A DNA stretch of 64,000 nt from Hyphomicrobiales bacterium (GCA_900472625.1 UCIT01000008.1:1-64000), one strand, 5' to 3'; shown: positions 53,154 to 63,945, counted from the first letter of the stretch. Notes: generated by a model from the sequence alone, not told the origin. Program-made: numbers and translations.

Positions 53154-53999
53154 ATGAAGAAGCAACATCTCCGGCGCGGCGCCATGGTCGCCCTCGTCAT
53201 CGTCGTCATTCTGTGCTGCTTCCTGGCGCCCTATGCCTGGATCGTCTCGTCGTCCTTCAAGAACCAGCTGACGCTGTTCAACGACGTCACGCCGCTTTCC
53301 TGGCGCGCCTTCCTGCCGGTAGAGGGAACGTTCGAGAACTATCGCACGCTGTTCGAGCGCACGAACGTGCTCACCGCACTGATAAACACCGCCATCGTTG
53401 CCGGCGGGCAGGTGGCGCTGACGCTGCTGCTCTGCTCGATGGCCGCCTACTCGCTGACGCGCATCCGCTTCCCCGGCGCGAAGATCGTTTTCGTGTTGAT
53501 CCTGCTCACCTTCCTGCTGCCGATCGAGGCAATGATGGTGCCGCTTTATCAGGTGGTTTCCGGCCTCGGCCTGTCCAACTCGCTGCTCGGCGTCATGATC
53601 CCCTGGATCGCCAGCCCGTTCGGCCTGTTCCTGCTGAAGCAGGCGTTCGAGGAGCTGCCGGTCGAGCTCGAGGACGCCGCGCGGATCGATGGCGCCGGTC
53701 ATGTGCGTATCTTCTTTTCGATCGTGCTGCCGAACGTGAAAGTGCCGATGCTGACGCTCGGCCTCATCACCTTCCTGTTTTCGTGGAACAGCTTTCTTTG
53801 GCCGCTCGTCATCATCCAGGATCCGGCAATCCAGGTGATCCAGGTGGCGATCGCCCAGCAGGGCTCGCCGACGCAGTTGCCGAACTGGGGCGAAACCTTT
53901 GCAGGCGCGACTGTCGCGACCGTACCGCTGATCCTGCTCTTCCTACTGCTGCAGAAGTATTTCACGCAGGGCATGACCACCAGCGGGATCAAGGGCTAG
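53154..53999 (+). CDS. MalG/UgpE-type ABC permease
   Basis: A 281-residue permease from ATG 53154 (MKKQHLRRGAMVALVIVVIL). The upstream part of the long frame only repeats the previous gene. The EAA loop reads LEDAARIDGAGHVRIFFSIV and the final segment QKYFTQGMTTSGIKG is the classic MalG-type end. It forms the channel with the permease at 52214. The hydrolase gene follows after three bases, showing one operon. Confidence 0.92.
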   Translation: MKKQHLRRGAMVALVIVVILCCFLAPYAWIVSSSFKNQLTLFNDVTPLSWRAFLPVEGTFENYRTLFERTNVLTALINTAIVAGGQVALTLLLCSMAAYSLTRIRFPGAKIVFVLILLTFLLPIEAMMVPLYQVVSGLGLSNSLLGVMIPWIASPFGLFLLKQAFEELPVELEDAARIDGAGHVRIFFSIVLPNVKVPMLTLGLITFLFSWNSFLWPLVIIQDPAIQVIQVAIAQQGSPTQLPNWGETFAGATVATVPLILLFLLLQKYFTQGMTTSGIKG

Positions 54000-54002
54000 G
54001 CC

Positions 54003-54836
54003 ATGAACGCACCGGCCCGCAGCCTTGCTCCGCTTTCGACGCTGGACGCCCCGATGGGCGGACAGATCGGCTATCGCGTCTTCGGAAGCGAAGGCGACTG
54101 GCTGGTGCTGATCCACGGCTGGTGCGGCAATGCCGAGCATTGGAACGGTATCGCGCCCGAGCTGGGGCGCGACCACCGGGTGCTGGCGGTTTCGCATCCG
54201 GGCTTCGGCGGAATGCTCCCTCCGCCGCCCGCCGGCCAGACCATCCGCGCGATGGGTGCCGCTGTCGCGCATCTCCTGGCTCATCTGGGCATCGAAGCCG
54301 CGACGCTGATCGGTCACTCGATGGGCGGCCCGATCATGACCGAGGTCGCGATCATCGCGCCGGAGCGTGTGAGGGCTTTGATCGGGCTCGATACGCTGAC
54401 GGATCGCGACTACTACGGCCGCGTTCCCGACGACGAGCTCGTCAGACGCCACGAGGAATTCGCCGCGGACTACGCGGGCCGCATGCGCGCGATGATCGAT
54501 ATCATCGTGCATCCGTCGACGGGCGATGCAATGCGCCAGACAATTACCGGCGACATGATCGCGTCGGCACCCGCGAGCTTCGCTCTTGACGTCAAGGACG
54601 ACCTCTTCGCCTGGAACGCGGAAGAGCGTTGGCCCTTGGTCACCTGCCCCGCCGTCATGCTCAATTCGGCCTGGGTCGCGAGACTGGCGGATTCCAAGCC
54701 GATGGCCTGTTTCAGCAGCACCGATGTCGTCGAATACGACTCCGGCCACTTTCCGATGATCGAAGCTCCCGTGATGATTGTGGAAAAGCTCCGAACCTGC
54801 CTTGCTACACTCGTATACCCACTCACCACCCATTGA
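54003..54836 (+). CDS. Alpha/beta hydrolase
   Basis: A 277-residue soluble hydrolase three bases after the importer operon. It has WLVLIHGWCGNAEHW at the oxyanion site, nucleophile serine in LIGHSMGGPIMTEVA near residue 105, and late acidic/histidine positions in YDSGHFPMIEAP. It fits esterase/lactonase-like enzymes. Placement with the importer suggests that it acts on the imported compound or a product. It is not very close in motif detail to the hydrolase at 46614. Confidence 0.87.
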   Translation: MNAPARSLAPLSTLDAPMGGQIGYRVFGSEGDWLVLIHGWCGNAEHWNGIAPELGRDHRVLAVSHPGFGGMLPPPPAGQTIRAMGAAVAHLLAHLGIEAATLIGHSMGGPIMTEVAIIAPERVRALIGLDTLTDRDYYGRVPDDELVRRHEEFAADYAGRMRAMIDIIVHPSTGDAMRQTITGDMIASAPASFALDVKDDLFAWNAEERWPLVTCPAVMLNSAWVARLADSKPMACFSSTDVVEYDSGHFPMIEAPVMIVEKLRTCLATLVYPLTTH

Positions 54837-54861
54837 ATGCAGAGCGAAAAGAAAAGTATAA

Positions 54862-55629
54862 ATGCCGCCAGCAAAATATAAATTGGCCATTCGCAGTTCC
54901 GCGAGAGGAGTGACCGCATTGGATCAGGATGACACGCGTCTGCCCGAGGCGGCAAACGGGATGCGCGCTCCGACCCGCGCCGGCGAGCTGCGTGAGCAGC
55001 TCGAGCAGATGATCCTGGACGGCAGGCTCGCTCCGGGCGAGCGGCTGGACGAGATGGAGCTCGCGCGCCGCTTCGGCCTGTCCCGCACGCCGGTGCGCGA
55101 AGCAATCAAAGCGCTGCTGGCGATCGGGCTCGTCGAGACGCGCGGCCGCCAGGGCACGCATGTCGCCCTCCTCTCCATTCCGGCGCTGATCGAGATGTTC
55201 GACGTGATGTCGGCCCTCGAAGGCCTGTGCGCCCGGCTCGCCGCCCGCCGCGCGACACCAGCCGAGCGCGGCGGCATGCGCAAGGTGCACGAGGAACTGG
55301 TCGAAGCCTACAATTCCGGCGACCCTGTCGCCTTCTACAAGGTGAATCAGAAATTCCACGACCAACTTTACGAGGCGGCCCACACGCACTTCATCGCCGA
55401 CCAGGCGATCCAGCTTCGCCGCCGCATCGGCGCCTACCGCATGCGCGCCACCTACCAGCCGGGCCGCATGCTGAGCACGCTGACCGAGCACGTCCGCATT
55501 ATGGACGCGATCGATGCCGGTGATCCGGAAGCGGCGCGCAAGGCGGCCAGCGATCACGTCCAGCTGCTCGGCGATCAGCTGACCGATTTCATTTCGTCGC
55601 TGCCGGCGCATATGAGCCGCGCTCAGTAA
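54862..55629 (+). CDS. GntR-family regulator (FCD domain)
   Basis: A 255-residue (or 236 from TTG 54919, which has GAGAGGAG well placed upstream) GntR-type regulator. The DNA-binding part reads LREQLEQMILDGRLAPGERL, then MELARRFGLSRTPVREAIKA. The FCD effector domain follows, with LARLAARRATPAERGGMRKV, FYKVNQKFHDQLYEAAHTHF and LTEHVRIMDAIDAGDPEAAR carrying the metal-binding histidines. It is the only intact regulator inside the catabolic island and so the best candidate to bind the motifs shared among the promoters at 43141, 49479 and 58061. Confidence 0.9.
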   Translation: MPPAKYKLAIRSSARGVTALDQDDTRLPEAANGMRAPTRAGELREQLEQMILDGRLAPGERLDEMELARRFGLSRTPVREAIKALLAIGLVETRGRQGTHVALLSIPALIEMFDVMSALEGLCARLAARRATPAERGGMRKVHEELVEAYNSGDPVAFYKVNQKFHDQLYEAAHTHFIADQAIQLRRRIGAYRMRATYQPGRMLSTLTEHVRIMDAIDAGDPEAARKAASDHVQLLGDQLTDFISSLPAHMSRAQ

Positions 55630-55693
55630 CATGATCGAGCGTCGCGCTCGCAAGGAGACCGCGCGGCAATCGTCGCGCGGGAGGAAGAAACAT

Positions 55694-56551
55694 ATGCCCG
55701 CGTCAGAACGCCCAGTGATCCTCAACCAGCGTGGCCTGGAACTCGGCAAGACGCTCGAGGAGCATCCTTCCCAACCCGTCATGATCCAGGATTCTTTCCC
55801 GGCGGAGCCATGGAAGATCGTGCCCGAGGCCGACATTCTTGTGACGGGAGGCTTTGCCAACTAGAAACAGGCGCCTCGCGACTGGCGGTTTCCAGAGCGG
55901 CTGAGATGGGTGCAATCGCAGACCACGGGCATCGAGATCTATCCGCCGACCCTTCTGCAGGATCGAGTCATACCTGCGGGCGCGGACTGAACGCACTGCC
56001 GATCGCCGAGACATCGGCCGCCTATATGGCAAGACGCTTGGCCTCATCGGCTATGGAAGCCTCGGCCAGGCGATCGCCCGCCGGGCGCTTGCCTTCGACA
56101 TGAATATCATGGTCAACCGCCGCACGGCGTGGGAAGGTGAGCGTGGCATCGCAGCGGCCGGGATCGACGAGATTTTTGCAACCGCCGACCGTCTCGTCAT
56201 CGCCGCGCAGCTGACCGTGGAGACGGAAGGCATGATCGGTGCCGACCTGTTCCGCGCCGCCAAGCCGGGCTTGCATCTCGTCAACATATCCCGCGGCGGC
56301 CTCATCGATCAGGAAGCGCTGGTAGCGGCAATCGTTGCGGGAGATATCGGCAGCTCGACGTGACGACGCCCGGGCCGCTGCCGGACGGTCACCCGCTCTA
56401 CACCCTGCCCAATGTCTTCATAAGCCCGCACATTTCCTGGGCGGGCGGTGATCAGGACCAGGCTTTCCAGCACAGGTTGATGAAGAACCTCGACGCCTAT
56501 CTGAAAGGCGAAGAGCTCGAGGCTCTGGTCGATCCCGTGCGCGCCTACTGA
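55694..56551 (+). pseudogene. D-2-hydroxyacid dehydrogenase remnant
   Basis: The ATG at 55694 follows GGAGGAAG and starts MPASERPVILNQRGLELGKT, running to ADILVTGGFAN, where a TAG at 55862-55864 replaces the expected tryptophan codon. The same frame continues KQAPRDWRFPERLRWVQSQT and TGIEIYPPTLLQD to about 55965. After an internal deletion another frame gives GKTLGLIGYGSLGQAIARRA (NAD-binding GxGxxG) and NISRGGLIDQEALVAAI. A further shift near 56350 yields PLPDGHPLYTLPNVFISPHI, the catalytic-histidine end of the family. Nonsense codon, deletion and frameshift make it non-functional. Confidence 0.8.
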
Positions 56552-56575
56552 CCGGGGGCGACCTCACCCTGAAAT

Positions 56576-57985
56576 CTAGCCCCGAAGCGTCGGACGTCTG
56601 CGGTGGAACGACGTCTTCGTCTGGTAGGCTCCGCCTGCCCGGCACAGCAAAGCCTCGGCGAAGGGGCGACCGACGAACTGAAAGCCGACAGGAATGCCCT
56701 TGGTGCTCTCACCGCACGGCATGGTGATCGTCGGGTAGCCGCAAACGTCGAAGGGCGCCGTGAACGGCCCGATCGCAAGGATCGCGGCGGGGTCTTCGCC
56801 GAGTGATGACATGAAGTCCAGCGAGGGGCCGGCAACCGGCAGTCCGGGCACCATGAGCAGGTCGATATCGGCGAACATGCACGCGATCCGGCCGTTGAAT
56901 TCGCGGCGATCCTCCAGCGCTACCGCCATGTCTCGTGCCGTATGGGAGCGGCCGCGCTCGAGCAGGGCGGACATCCGCTCGCCATACTCCGCCTTGCGCG
57001 CCGGATAAGTCGCTTCGTGCGCCATCGCGCATTCGACCGCGCACTGCACGGCCCAGCCGCGCAGCACCAGATCGGGATCGGGAAAGCTGACATCCACGAA
57101 ACGGGCGCCGAGCCCGCGCATCACCTCGACCGCCGCCTCGATCGACGCAACCACCTCGTCCGTCGCGCGTGACGCGATGAAGGCCCGATCGATGCCGATC
57201 GTCAGGCCGTTGACATCGGCGGACAGAGCAGCGGCGAGATAGTCATCGACGGGAACCTGCGCTGCCGTTGCATCCGCCGTATCAGGCCCGGCGATGGCGC
57301 CGAGAAGGGCTGCCGCGTCGGCCACGCTGCGGGCCATCGGCCCGACGTGATCGAGAGAGTTCGCAAGCGGAAAGACGCCGTGGCGGCTCACGCGCCCCCA
57401 TGTCGGCTTGATGCCGACGACGCCGCAGCAGGACGACGGCAAGCGAATGGAGCCGCCCGTGTCGGTGCCGAGCGTGGCATAGGCAAGGCCCGACGTGACC
57501 GCCACGCCCGAACCCGATGACGATGTTCCGGTCCAGTGCGCCGCGCCGAAAGGATTGATCGGCGGTATGATCGACGGATGGTGATCGGCATAGACGCCTT
57601 CGGTCAACGTCAGCTTGCCAAGCATCACGGCACCCGCTGCCCGCAGACGCGCCGTCGCGGTCGATTCCTCGCGTATCTCCTGCCCAGCGAAGACAGGGCT
57701 GCCGAAGCCCGTCGGAATGTCGGCGGTCGCGAAGGCATCCTTCACCGCGAGCGGAATGCCATGCAGCGGCCCGCGCCAGTTGCCGGCCTCGATCTCGGCA
57801 TCCGCCTTGCGCGCGGCGGCAAGGGCCACATCCGGCGCGACCGCGGCATAGGAATGCAGGTCGCCGTCATGCGCAGATATCCTCTCGAGCATGAGCTCCG
57901 TCAATGCGACGGAGGAAACTGCGCCGCTCCTCACCGCCTCGCCGAGCTGGGTGAATTCTGCGAACCACAGGGTCTCATTACTCAT
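56576..57985 (-). CDS. Amidase signature-family enzyme
   Basis: A 469-residue amidase. The catalytic triad region is clear: Lys in GIPLAVKDAFATADIP, the cis-serine and nucleophile serine in HWTGTSSSGSGVAVTSGLAY followed by ATLGTDTGGSIRLPSSCCGV and GIKPTWGRVSRHGV. It hydrolyses a carboxamide (C-N bond). Start ATG 57985 has AGAGGA upstream. It faces the second THI5-type importer across a 240-bp gap. It fits the theme of C-N bond cleavage seen also in the M20 amidohydrolase. Confidence 0.91.
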   Translation of the reverse strand: MSNETLWFAEFTQLGEAVRSGAVSSVALTELMLERISAHDGDLHSYAAVAPDVALAAARKADAEIEAGNWRGPLHGIPLAVKDAFATADIPTGFGSPVFAGQEIREESTATARLRAAGAVMLGKLTLTEGVYADHHPSIIPPINPFGAAHWTGTSSSGSGVAVTSGLAYATLGTDTGGSIRLPSSCCGVVGIKPTWGRVSRHGVFPLANSLDHVGPMARSVADAAALLGAIAGPDTADATAAQVPVDDYLAAALSADVNGLTIGIDRAFIASRATDEVVASIEAAVEVMRGLGARFVDVSFPDPDLVLRGWAVQCAVECAMAHEATYPARKAEYGERMSALLERGRSHTARDMAVALEDRREFNGRIACMFADIDLLMVPGLPVAGPSLDFMSSLGEDPAAILAIGPFTAPFDVCGYPTITMPCGESTKGIPVGFQFVGRPFAEALLCRAGGAYQTKTSFHRRRPTLRG

Positions 57986-58224
57986 TAATCATCCTCTTTT
58001 GCATGTTCGATACGATTGACGTGCACGCAATTCAGCCTAAAAAATCACATTTGTCAAAAATGAATACATATTGGGCATTTGCTGCATTTTGCAATCGGGA
58101 TCTGGCTTGAATATGCGCCAATACTAAATCGAAACAGCGCGATCTCTGCTTCAAGCATCAAGTTTCGACTTGGCATGTATATTGCAAAACGCTTTCTGCA
58201 TACACAAACAGGGGAAGCAATATC
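57986..58224. promoter_or_regulatory. Divergent promoter region of amidase and second importer
   Basis: This gap is AT-rich. It contains TGAATACATATT at 58061-58072, identical over 12 bases to the copy at 49479-49490, and TGCATACACA at 58197-58206, related to the TTGCATACGC motif. GGGGAAG before 58225 is the ribosome binding site of the binding-protein gene. These shared motifs suggest coregulation with the operons starting at 43124 and 49470. Confidence 0.55.
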
Positions 58225-59232
58225 ATGAAACGCTCTTTTAAGCATGGTGTCATCTCAATCGCACTTCTCGCCGCCGCATTTGGCGGTTCCATCACCGCCC
58301 ATGCGGCGGAAGCTGTATCGATCCGTCTCAAGTGGGTCGCCCAGGCGCAGTTCGCCGGCGTCTACGTCGCCAAGGCAAAAGGCTTCTACAAGGACGCCGG
58401 CCTCGACGCGACGATCAGCCCGGGCGGCCCGAACATCAACGTCGAAACACTGGTCGCCTCCGGCGCCGATACCTTCGGCATCGCCAGCGGTACGGAAGGC
58501 GTTCTTTACGCCCGCGAAAAGGGACTGCCGCTGATCTGCATCGGCATGTCGCAGCAGATGACGCCGTTCGCCTATGTCACCTACGACAATTCCGGCATCA
58601 ACTCGGTCAAGGACTTCAAGGGCAAGTCGGTCGCGACCTGGATGACCGGCCCGCAGTTCACGCTCTATTCCGTACTCGCGCACGAGGGACTGTCGCAGAG
58701 CGACGTCAACGTCGTCTCGCAGCCCTTCTCGATGCAGCCCTTCATCGACAAGCAGTACGATGTTGCGACCGTGACGCTCTACAACGAATTGAACACGCTG
58801 AAGGAACAGGGCATCAACAACATCAAGACCTTCCTGCCCGACGATTCCGGCGTCACCACGCAGCAGGATTCTATCGTCACCTCGGAAAAGATGATCAAGG
58901 AAAAGCCGGAAGTGGTTCAGGCCTTCCTCGATGCGACGCTCAAAGGCTGGAAGTACGCTTTCGAGAACAAGGCGGAAGCCACCGATATCATCATGGCGGC
59001 AGGCTCCGGCCTCGATCGCAAGCATCAGGAGCTGATGCTTGACGAGATCGAGAAGCTGATGCGCGCCAAGCTGGGCGGTAGCCAAGGCCTGGGCGCGATC
59101 GACATGGCATCGATCAAGGCGGTCCACGACAGCCTGATCGAATACAAGGCGTTGAAGAAGCCGGTCGCTCTCGATGCTGCCTTCGACCAGACCTTCTGGG
59201 CGAAGACACCCGCCTCCGCGAAGTCGATGTAA
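58225..59232 (+). CDS. Second NMT1/THI5-like substrate-binding protein
   Basis: A 335-residue exported protein with signal MKRSFKHGVISIALLAAAFG, cleaved near THAHAAEA-type site (ITAHAAEA). The mature start IRLKWVAQAQFAGVYVAKAK and the segments ISPGGPNINVETLVASGADT and FGIASGTEGVLYAREKGLPL match the binding protein at 40308 along the whole length, showing a paralogous pair. It should bind a pyrimidine-like or related small molecule. It is followed by two permease genes but no ATPase gene. Confidence 0.9.
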   Translation: MKRSFKHGVISIALLAAAFGGSITAHAAEAVSIRLKWVAQAQFAGVYVAKAKGFYKDAGLDATISPGGPNINVETLVASGADTFGIASGTEGVLYAREKGLPLICIGMSQQMTPFAYVTYDNSGINSVKDFKGKSVATWMTGPQFTLYSVLAHEGLSQSDVNVVSQPFSMQPFIDKQYDVATVTLYNELNTLKEQGINNIKTFLPDDSGVTTQQDSIVTSEKMIKEKPEVVQAFLDATLKGWKYAFENKAEATDIIMAAGSGLDRKHQELMLDEIEKLMRAKLGGSQGLGAIDMASIKAVHDSLIEYKALKKPVALDAAFDQTFWAKTPASAKSM

Positions 59233-59339
59233 TTCAGGCCTCGCATATCAGCAGACGTCGTGGCGCTGGCCGGACCATTCGGGCTGGGCGCCACGGCAGG
59301 CGGCAACTTCCCGTCGCTTGTCCCATGCTTGGAGTTTCC

Positions 59340-60089
59340 ATGAGACCACGCCTCTTACTCGGCCACCCGGCGGCCGGCATCGTGCTAGCGCTTCTCGCCT
59401 GGCTGGTGTTGGTTCCGCTATTGAATGTACCGCCACGCTATCTTCCTCCGCTCGGGCGCGTTGTTGCCGATGCGGCTTCGGTGAGCCTAGAACTCTGGTA
59501 CAGCTTCCTGCGGACCCTCATCGAAACCGCGCTCGGTTTCGTTGCCGGCGTAACGCTGGGCGTTGCCTTCGGCATCGTCTTTACCTGGAGCCGCTTTCTC
59601 GAGCGTTCCATATTGCCGCTGTTCGTCGCCCTTCAAAGCGTTCCCGTCATCGCATTTGGCGCGATCGTCGTCATCTGGTTCGGCAACAGTATCCTCGCCA
59701 AGGTCGCCATCGCGCTTTACCTGACCTTCTTCCCGGTTGCCGTCGCCACCCTGCGCGGCTTGCAGATGGTCGATGAAAAGCGAGTCGATCTGTTCCTCAG
59801 CTTCGGCGCGTCGAAGGCCCAGATTTTCTGGCGTCTGGCGCTGCCGACCGCGATGCCTTCCATCTTCACCGGCCTCAAGCTCGGCGTATCGCTGAGCTTG
59901 GTCGGCGCCATCGTCGGCGAATGGTTCGGCGACAGCGTCGGGCTCGGCGTCATGCTGCTGCAGGCGCTCTACTTCGAGCAGGTGGAACGTGTCTGGGTCC
60001 TGATCGTCATCTGCGGACTGCTTGGCGCGTTGCTTTATGGTCTCCTTGCACTCATCGAGAGGAAATACGTCTGGTGGCGCATCGTATGA
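59340..60089 (+). CDS. NMT1/THI5-type ABC permease (second importer)
   Basis: A 249-residue inner-membrane permease starting at ATG 59340, with TTGGAG five bases upstream. It has six hydrophobic segments, LQSVPVIAFGAIVVIWFGNS, and the EAA loop DLFLSFGASKAQIFWRLALP. SLVGAIVGEWFGDSVGLGVM links it clearly to the permease at 39514. Its end overlaps the next gene by four bases (ATGA). Confidence 0.9.
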   Translation: MRPRLLLGHPAAGIVLALLAWLVLVPLLNVPPRYLPPLGRVVADAASVSLELWYSFLRTLIETALGFVAGVTLGVAFGIVFTWSRFLERSILPLFVALQSVPVIAFGAIVVIWFGNSILAKVAIALYLTFFPVAVATLRGLQMVDEKRVDLFLSFGASKAQIFWRLALPTAMPSIFTGLKLGVSLSLVGAIVGEWFGDSVGLGVMLLQALYFEQVERVWVLIVICGLLGALLYGLLALIERKYVWWRIV

Positions 60090-60832
60090 AAAACCTGGCC
60101 ACCGAGGCCATTCCCGTTCTCTTCGCTCTCGTCATGCTGCTGGTCGTGTGGGAAGTGGCGACGTCGTTCGCAAACATCCCGCAATACATCCTGCCGGCAC
60201 CCAGCGCCATCGCCGAGGCGACCGTGAGCTCGCTGCCGCGGCTCGCCGGCGGCTTGTGGCTGACAACCTATGAAGCGATGGCCGGCTTCGCCATCGGGTC
60301 GCTGCTCGGCTTGTCAATTGCGTGCCTGTTTCTGTTGGCGCCTCCCGCCCGCATGCTGCTGCTTCCACTCGTGATCGCGCTCAACACTGTGCCGTCGATC
60401 GCTTTCGTGCCACTGGCTTTGTTGTGGTTCGGCATGGGCGCCGCCTCGAAGATCGCGATCGCGGCCCTTTCTGTCAGCTTCGCAGTGCTGTTGTCTGCGC
60501 TTGAAGGCTTCTCGCGAACGGAGGACGGGCATATCAACCTGCTGCGCAGCTTCGGCGCCGGACGGTTCGCCGTTCTGTGGCGCCTGCAGCTTCCGTCCGC
60601 CCTGCCCTCGATCGCCACAGGCCTGCGCATCGGCCTTGCGCGCAGCACCATCGCCGTCATCGTGGCGGAAATGCTGGGCGCCTACAACGGCATCGGACAG
60701 ATCGTATACCGCGCGACGGCGGAGATGGATTCGCAGACCGTCTGGTCGGCCATCCTCGTCTCGTCGCTGACGAGCCTCACGCTTTACGGCTTGCTGGTCA
60801 TGGTCGATCGCCGGCTGATCTGGTGGCGATAG
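60086..60832 (+). CDS. NMT1/THI5-type ABC permease (second importer, partner)
   Basis: A 248-residue permease from ATG 60086 (MKNLATEAIPVLFALVMLLV). INLLRSFGAGRFAVLWRLQL is its EAA loop. LNTVPSIAFVPLALLWFGMG and IVAEMLGAYNGIGQIVYRAT match the permease at 38759. It ends the operon; no ATPase gene follows within the remaining window. The channel may therefore use the ATPase encoded at 42189. Confidence 0.9.
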   Translation: MKNLATEAIPVLFALVMLLVVWEVATSFANIPQYILPAPSAIAEATVSSLPRLAGGLWLTTYEAMAGFAIGSLLGLSIACLFLLAPPARMLLLPLVIALNTVPSIAFVPLALLWFGMGAASKIAIAALSVSFAVLLSALEGFSRTEDGHINLLRSFGAGRFAVLWRLQLPSALPSIATGLRIGLARSTIAVIVAEMLGAYNGIGQIVYRATAEMDSQTVWSAILVSSLTSLTLYGLLVMVDRRLIWWR

Positions 60833-62684
<1,852 letters not shown>

Positions 62685-62728
62685 TCAGCAGTATTGGCGT
62701 GCTTGTTGCGCTTGGCCCGTTCACAGGC

Positions 62729-63928
62729 TTAGTCAAAGAAGTCGGCGTCCTCTTCCGCGAGGTATTTCCTCGCCGCTTCTGCATCGATGTCGACGCCGAG
62801 GCCTGGCGCTTCGAGAACGTCAACCATGCTGTCTTTGACGATTTGCTCCGGCAAGCCGATGACCAGATCCTCCCACCACGGGTCGGATGCCGATGGGTAT
62901 TCAAAGGCCACGTAATTTGCGGGCAGCGTCGCGCAGACATTGATCAAGGCTCCGAGGCCGAGCAGACCGTTCGCGGTGCCGTGAGGTGCCATCAAAATCG
63001 AATGCATGTAAGCGTGTTCAGCGACCCATTTTAACTCTGCGATACCGCCGATATCCGCAGGATCGGGTCCGATTACGCGAACCGCCTGGGTTTCGATCAG
63101 CTCTTTGAAGTTGTGTCGCAGATAGATTTGCTCCCCGGTGTGGATGGGGGTCGAGGTGGAGGTCGTTAGTTCCCGGTAAGCCTGAGGATTGACCCAAGGC
63201 ACGTAGTCTCCGGTCAACATGTCCTCAAGCCACATCAGATTGTACTTTTCGACCGCTCGAGCGAATTTGATCGCATCCGGCAACATCCATCCCGGTCCGC
63301 AATCGAGCGCAAGGCTAACATTATCGCCGAGAACCTCCTTCATTGCGATGACGCAGTCGAGCATGTGATTGAAGCCGCGCTCGCTAATCACGCCTTGATC
63401 CATGGCGCCGTGGTAGCCTGCTTTTTTCTGGGTGACGCCATAATGAAAGTCGCCGATCGTATCCTTCATGTTCGAGTGAAAGGAAATGCCCTGCTTGACC
63501 ATGAAGAAATTCTGCGGCTGCTCCATCATCCACTTGACGTCGGCTGCGTAGTCTTCCGGCCGGTCGCCTGTCCGTTTGCGTCGGATCGAACCGTTGTAGA
63601 CCCGCACCTTATCTCGCACCTTGCCGCCAAGCAGCTTATAAACTGGCACGCCGGCGGCCTTGCCGGCGATGTCCCATAGCGCGTGCTCGATCGCGCTGAC
63701 GGCTGCCCCATAGGGTTTGAAGGAGCCGCGCTGGCGGATTTTGAGCATCACGCGCTCGACGTCGGTCGGGTCCTCACCGATAAGCGCGTCGCGAAAATGC
63801 AGCACCCATGGCTTGAGATAGGACTTGGTGAATTCGACTTCGCCCAGCCCATAGAGACCTTCGTCGGTGACAATACGCACTATTGGATGTTTGCCGATAA
63901 CGGCACAGCGTAGATCGGTGATCTTCAT
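62729..63928 (-). CDS. Mandelate racemase/enolase superfamily dehydratase
   Basis: A 399-residue TIM-barrel enzyme with an enolase-like N-terminal capping domain (MKITDLRCAVIGKHPIVRIV, then GLYGLGEVEFTKSYLKPWVL). Metal ligands are seen in SLALDCGPGWML (Asp), LMWLEDMLTGDYVPW (Glu) and PIHTGEQIYLRHNF (Glu); the general-acid/base histidine is in APHGTANGLLG. This fits galactonate- or mannonate-type sugar-acid dehydratases, which remove water from an aldonate. SD GGGGGGAA precedes the ATG. The next minus-strand gene ends 17 bases upstream, so it is part of an operon. Confidence 0.88.
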   Translation of the reverse strand: MKITDLRCAVIGKHPIVRIVTDEGLYGLGEVEFTKSYLKPWVLHFRDALIGEDPTDVERVMLKIRQRGSFKPYGAAVSAIEHALWDIAGKAAGVPVYKLLGGKVRDKVRVYNGSIRRKRTGDRPEDYAADVKWMMEQPQNFFMVKQGISFHSNMKDTIGDFHYGVTQKKAGYHGAMDQGVISERGFNHMLDCVIAMKEVLGDNVSLALDCGPGWMLPDAIKFARAVEKYNLMWLEDMLTGDYVPWVNPQAYRELTTSTSTPIHTGEQIYLRHNFKELIETQAVRVIGPDPADIGGIAELKWVAEHAYMHSILMAPHGTANGLLGLGALINVCATLPANYVAFEYPSASDPWWEDLVIGLPEQIVKDSMVDVLEAPGLGVDIDAEAARKYLAEEDADFFD

Positions 63929-63945
63929 CTTCTTTCCCCCCTGCT

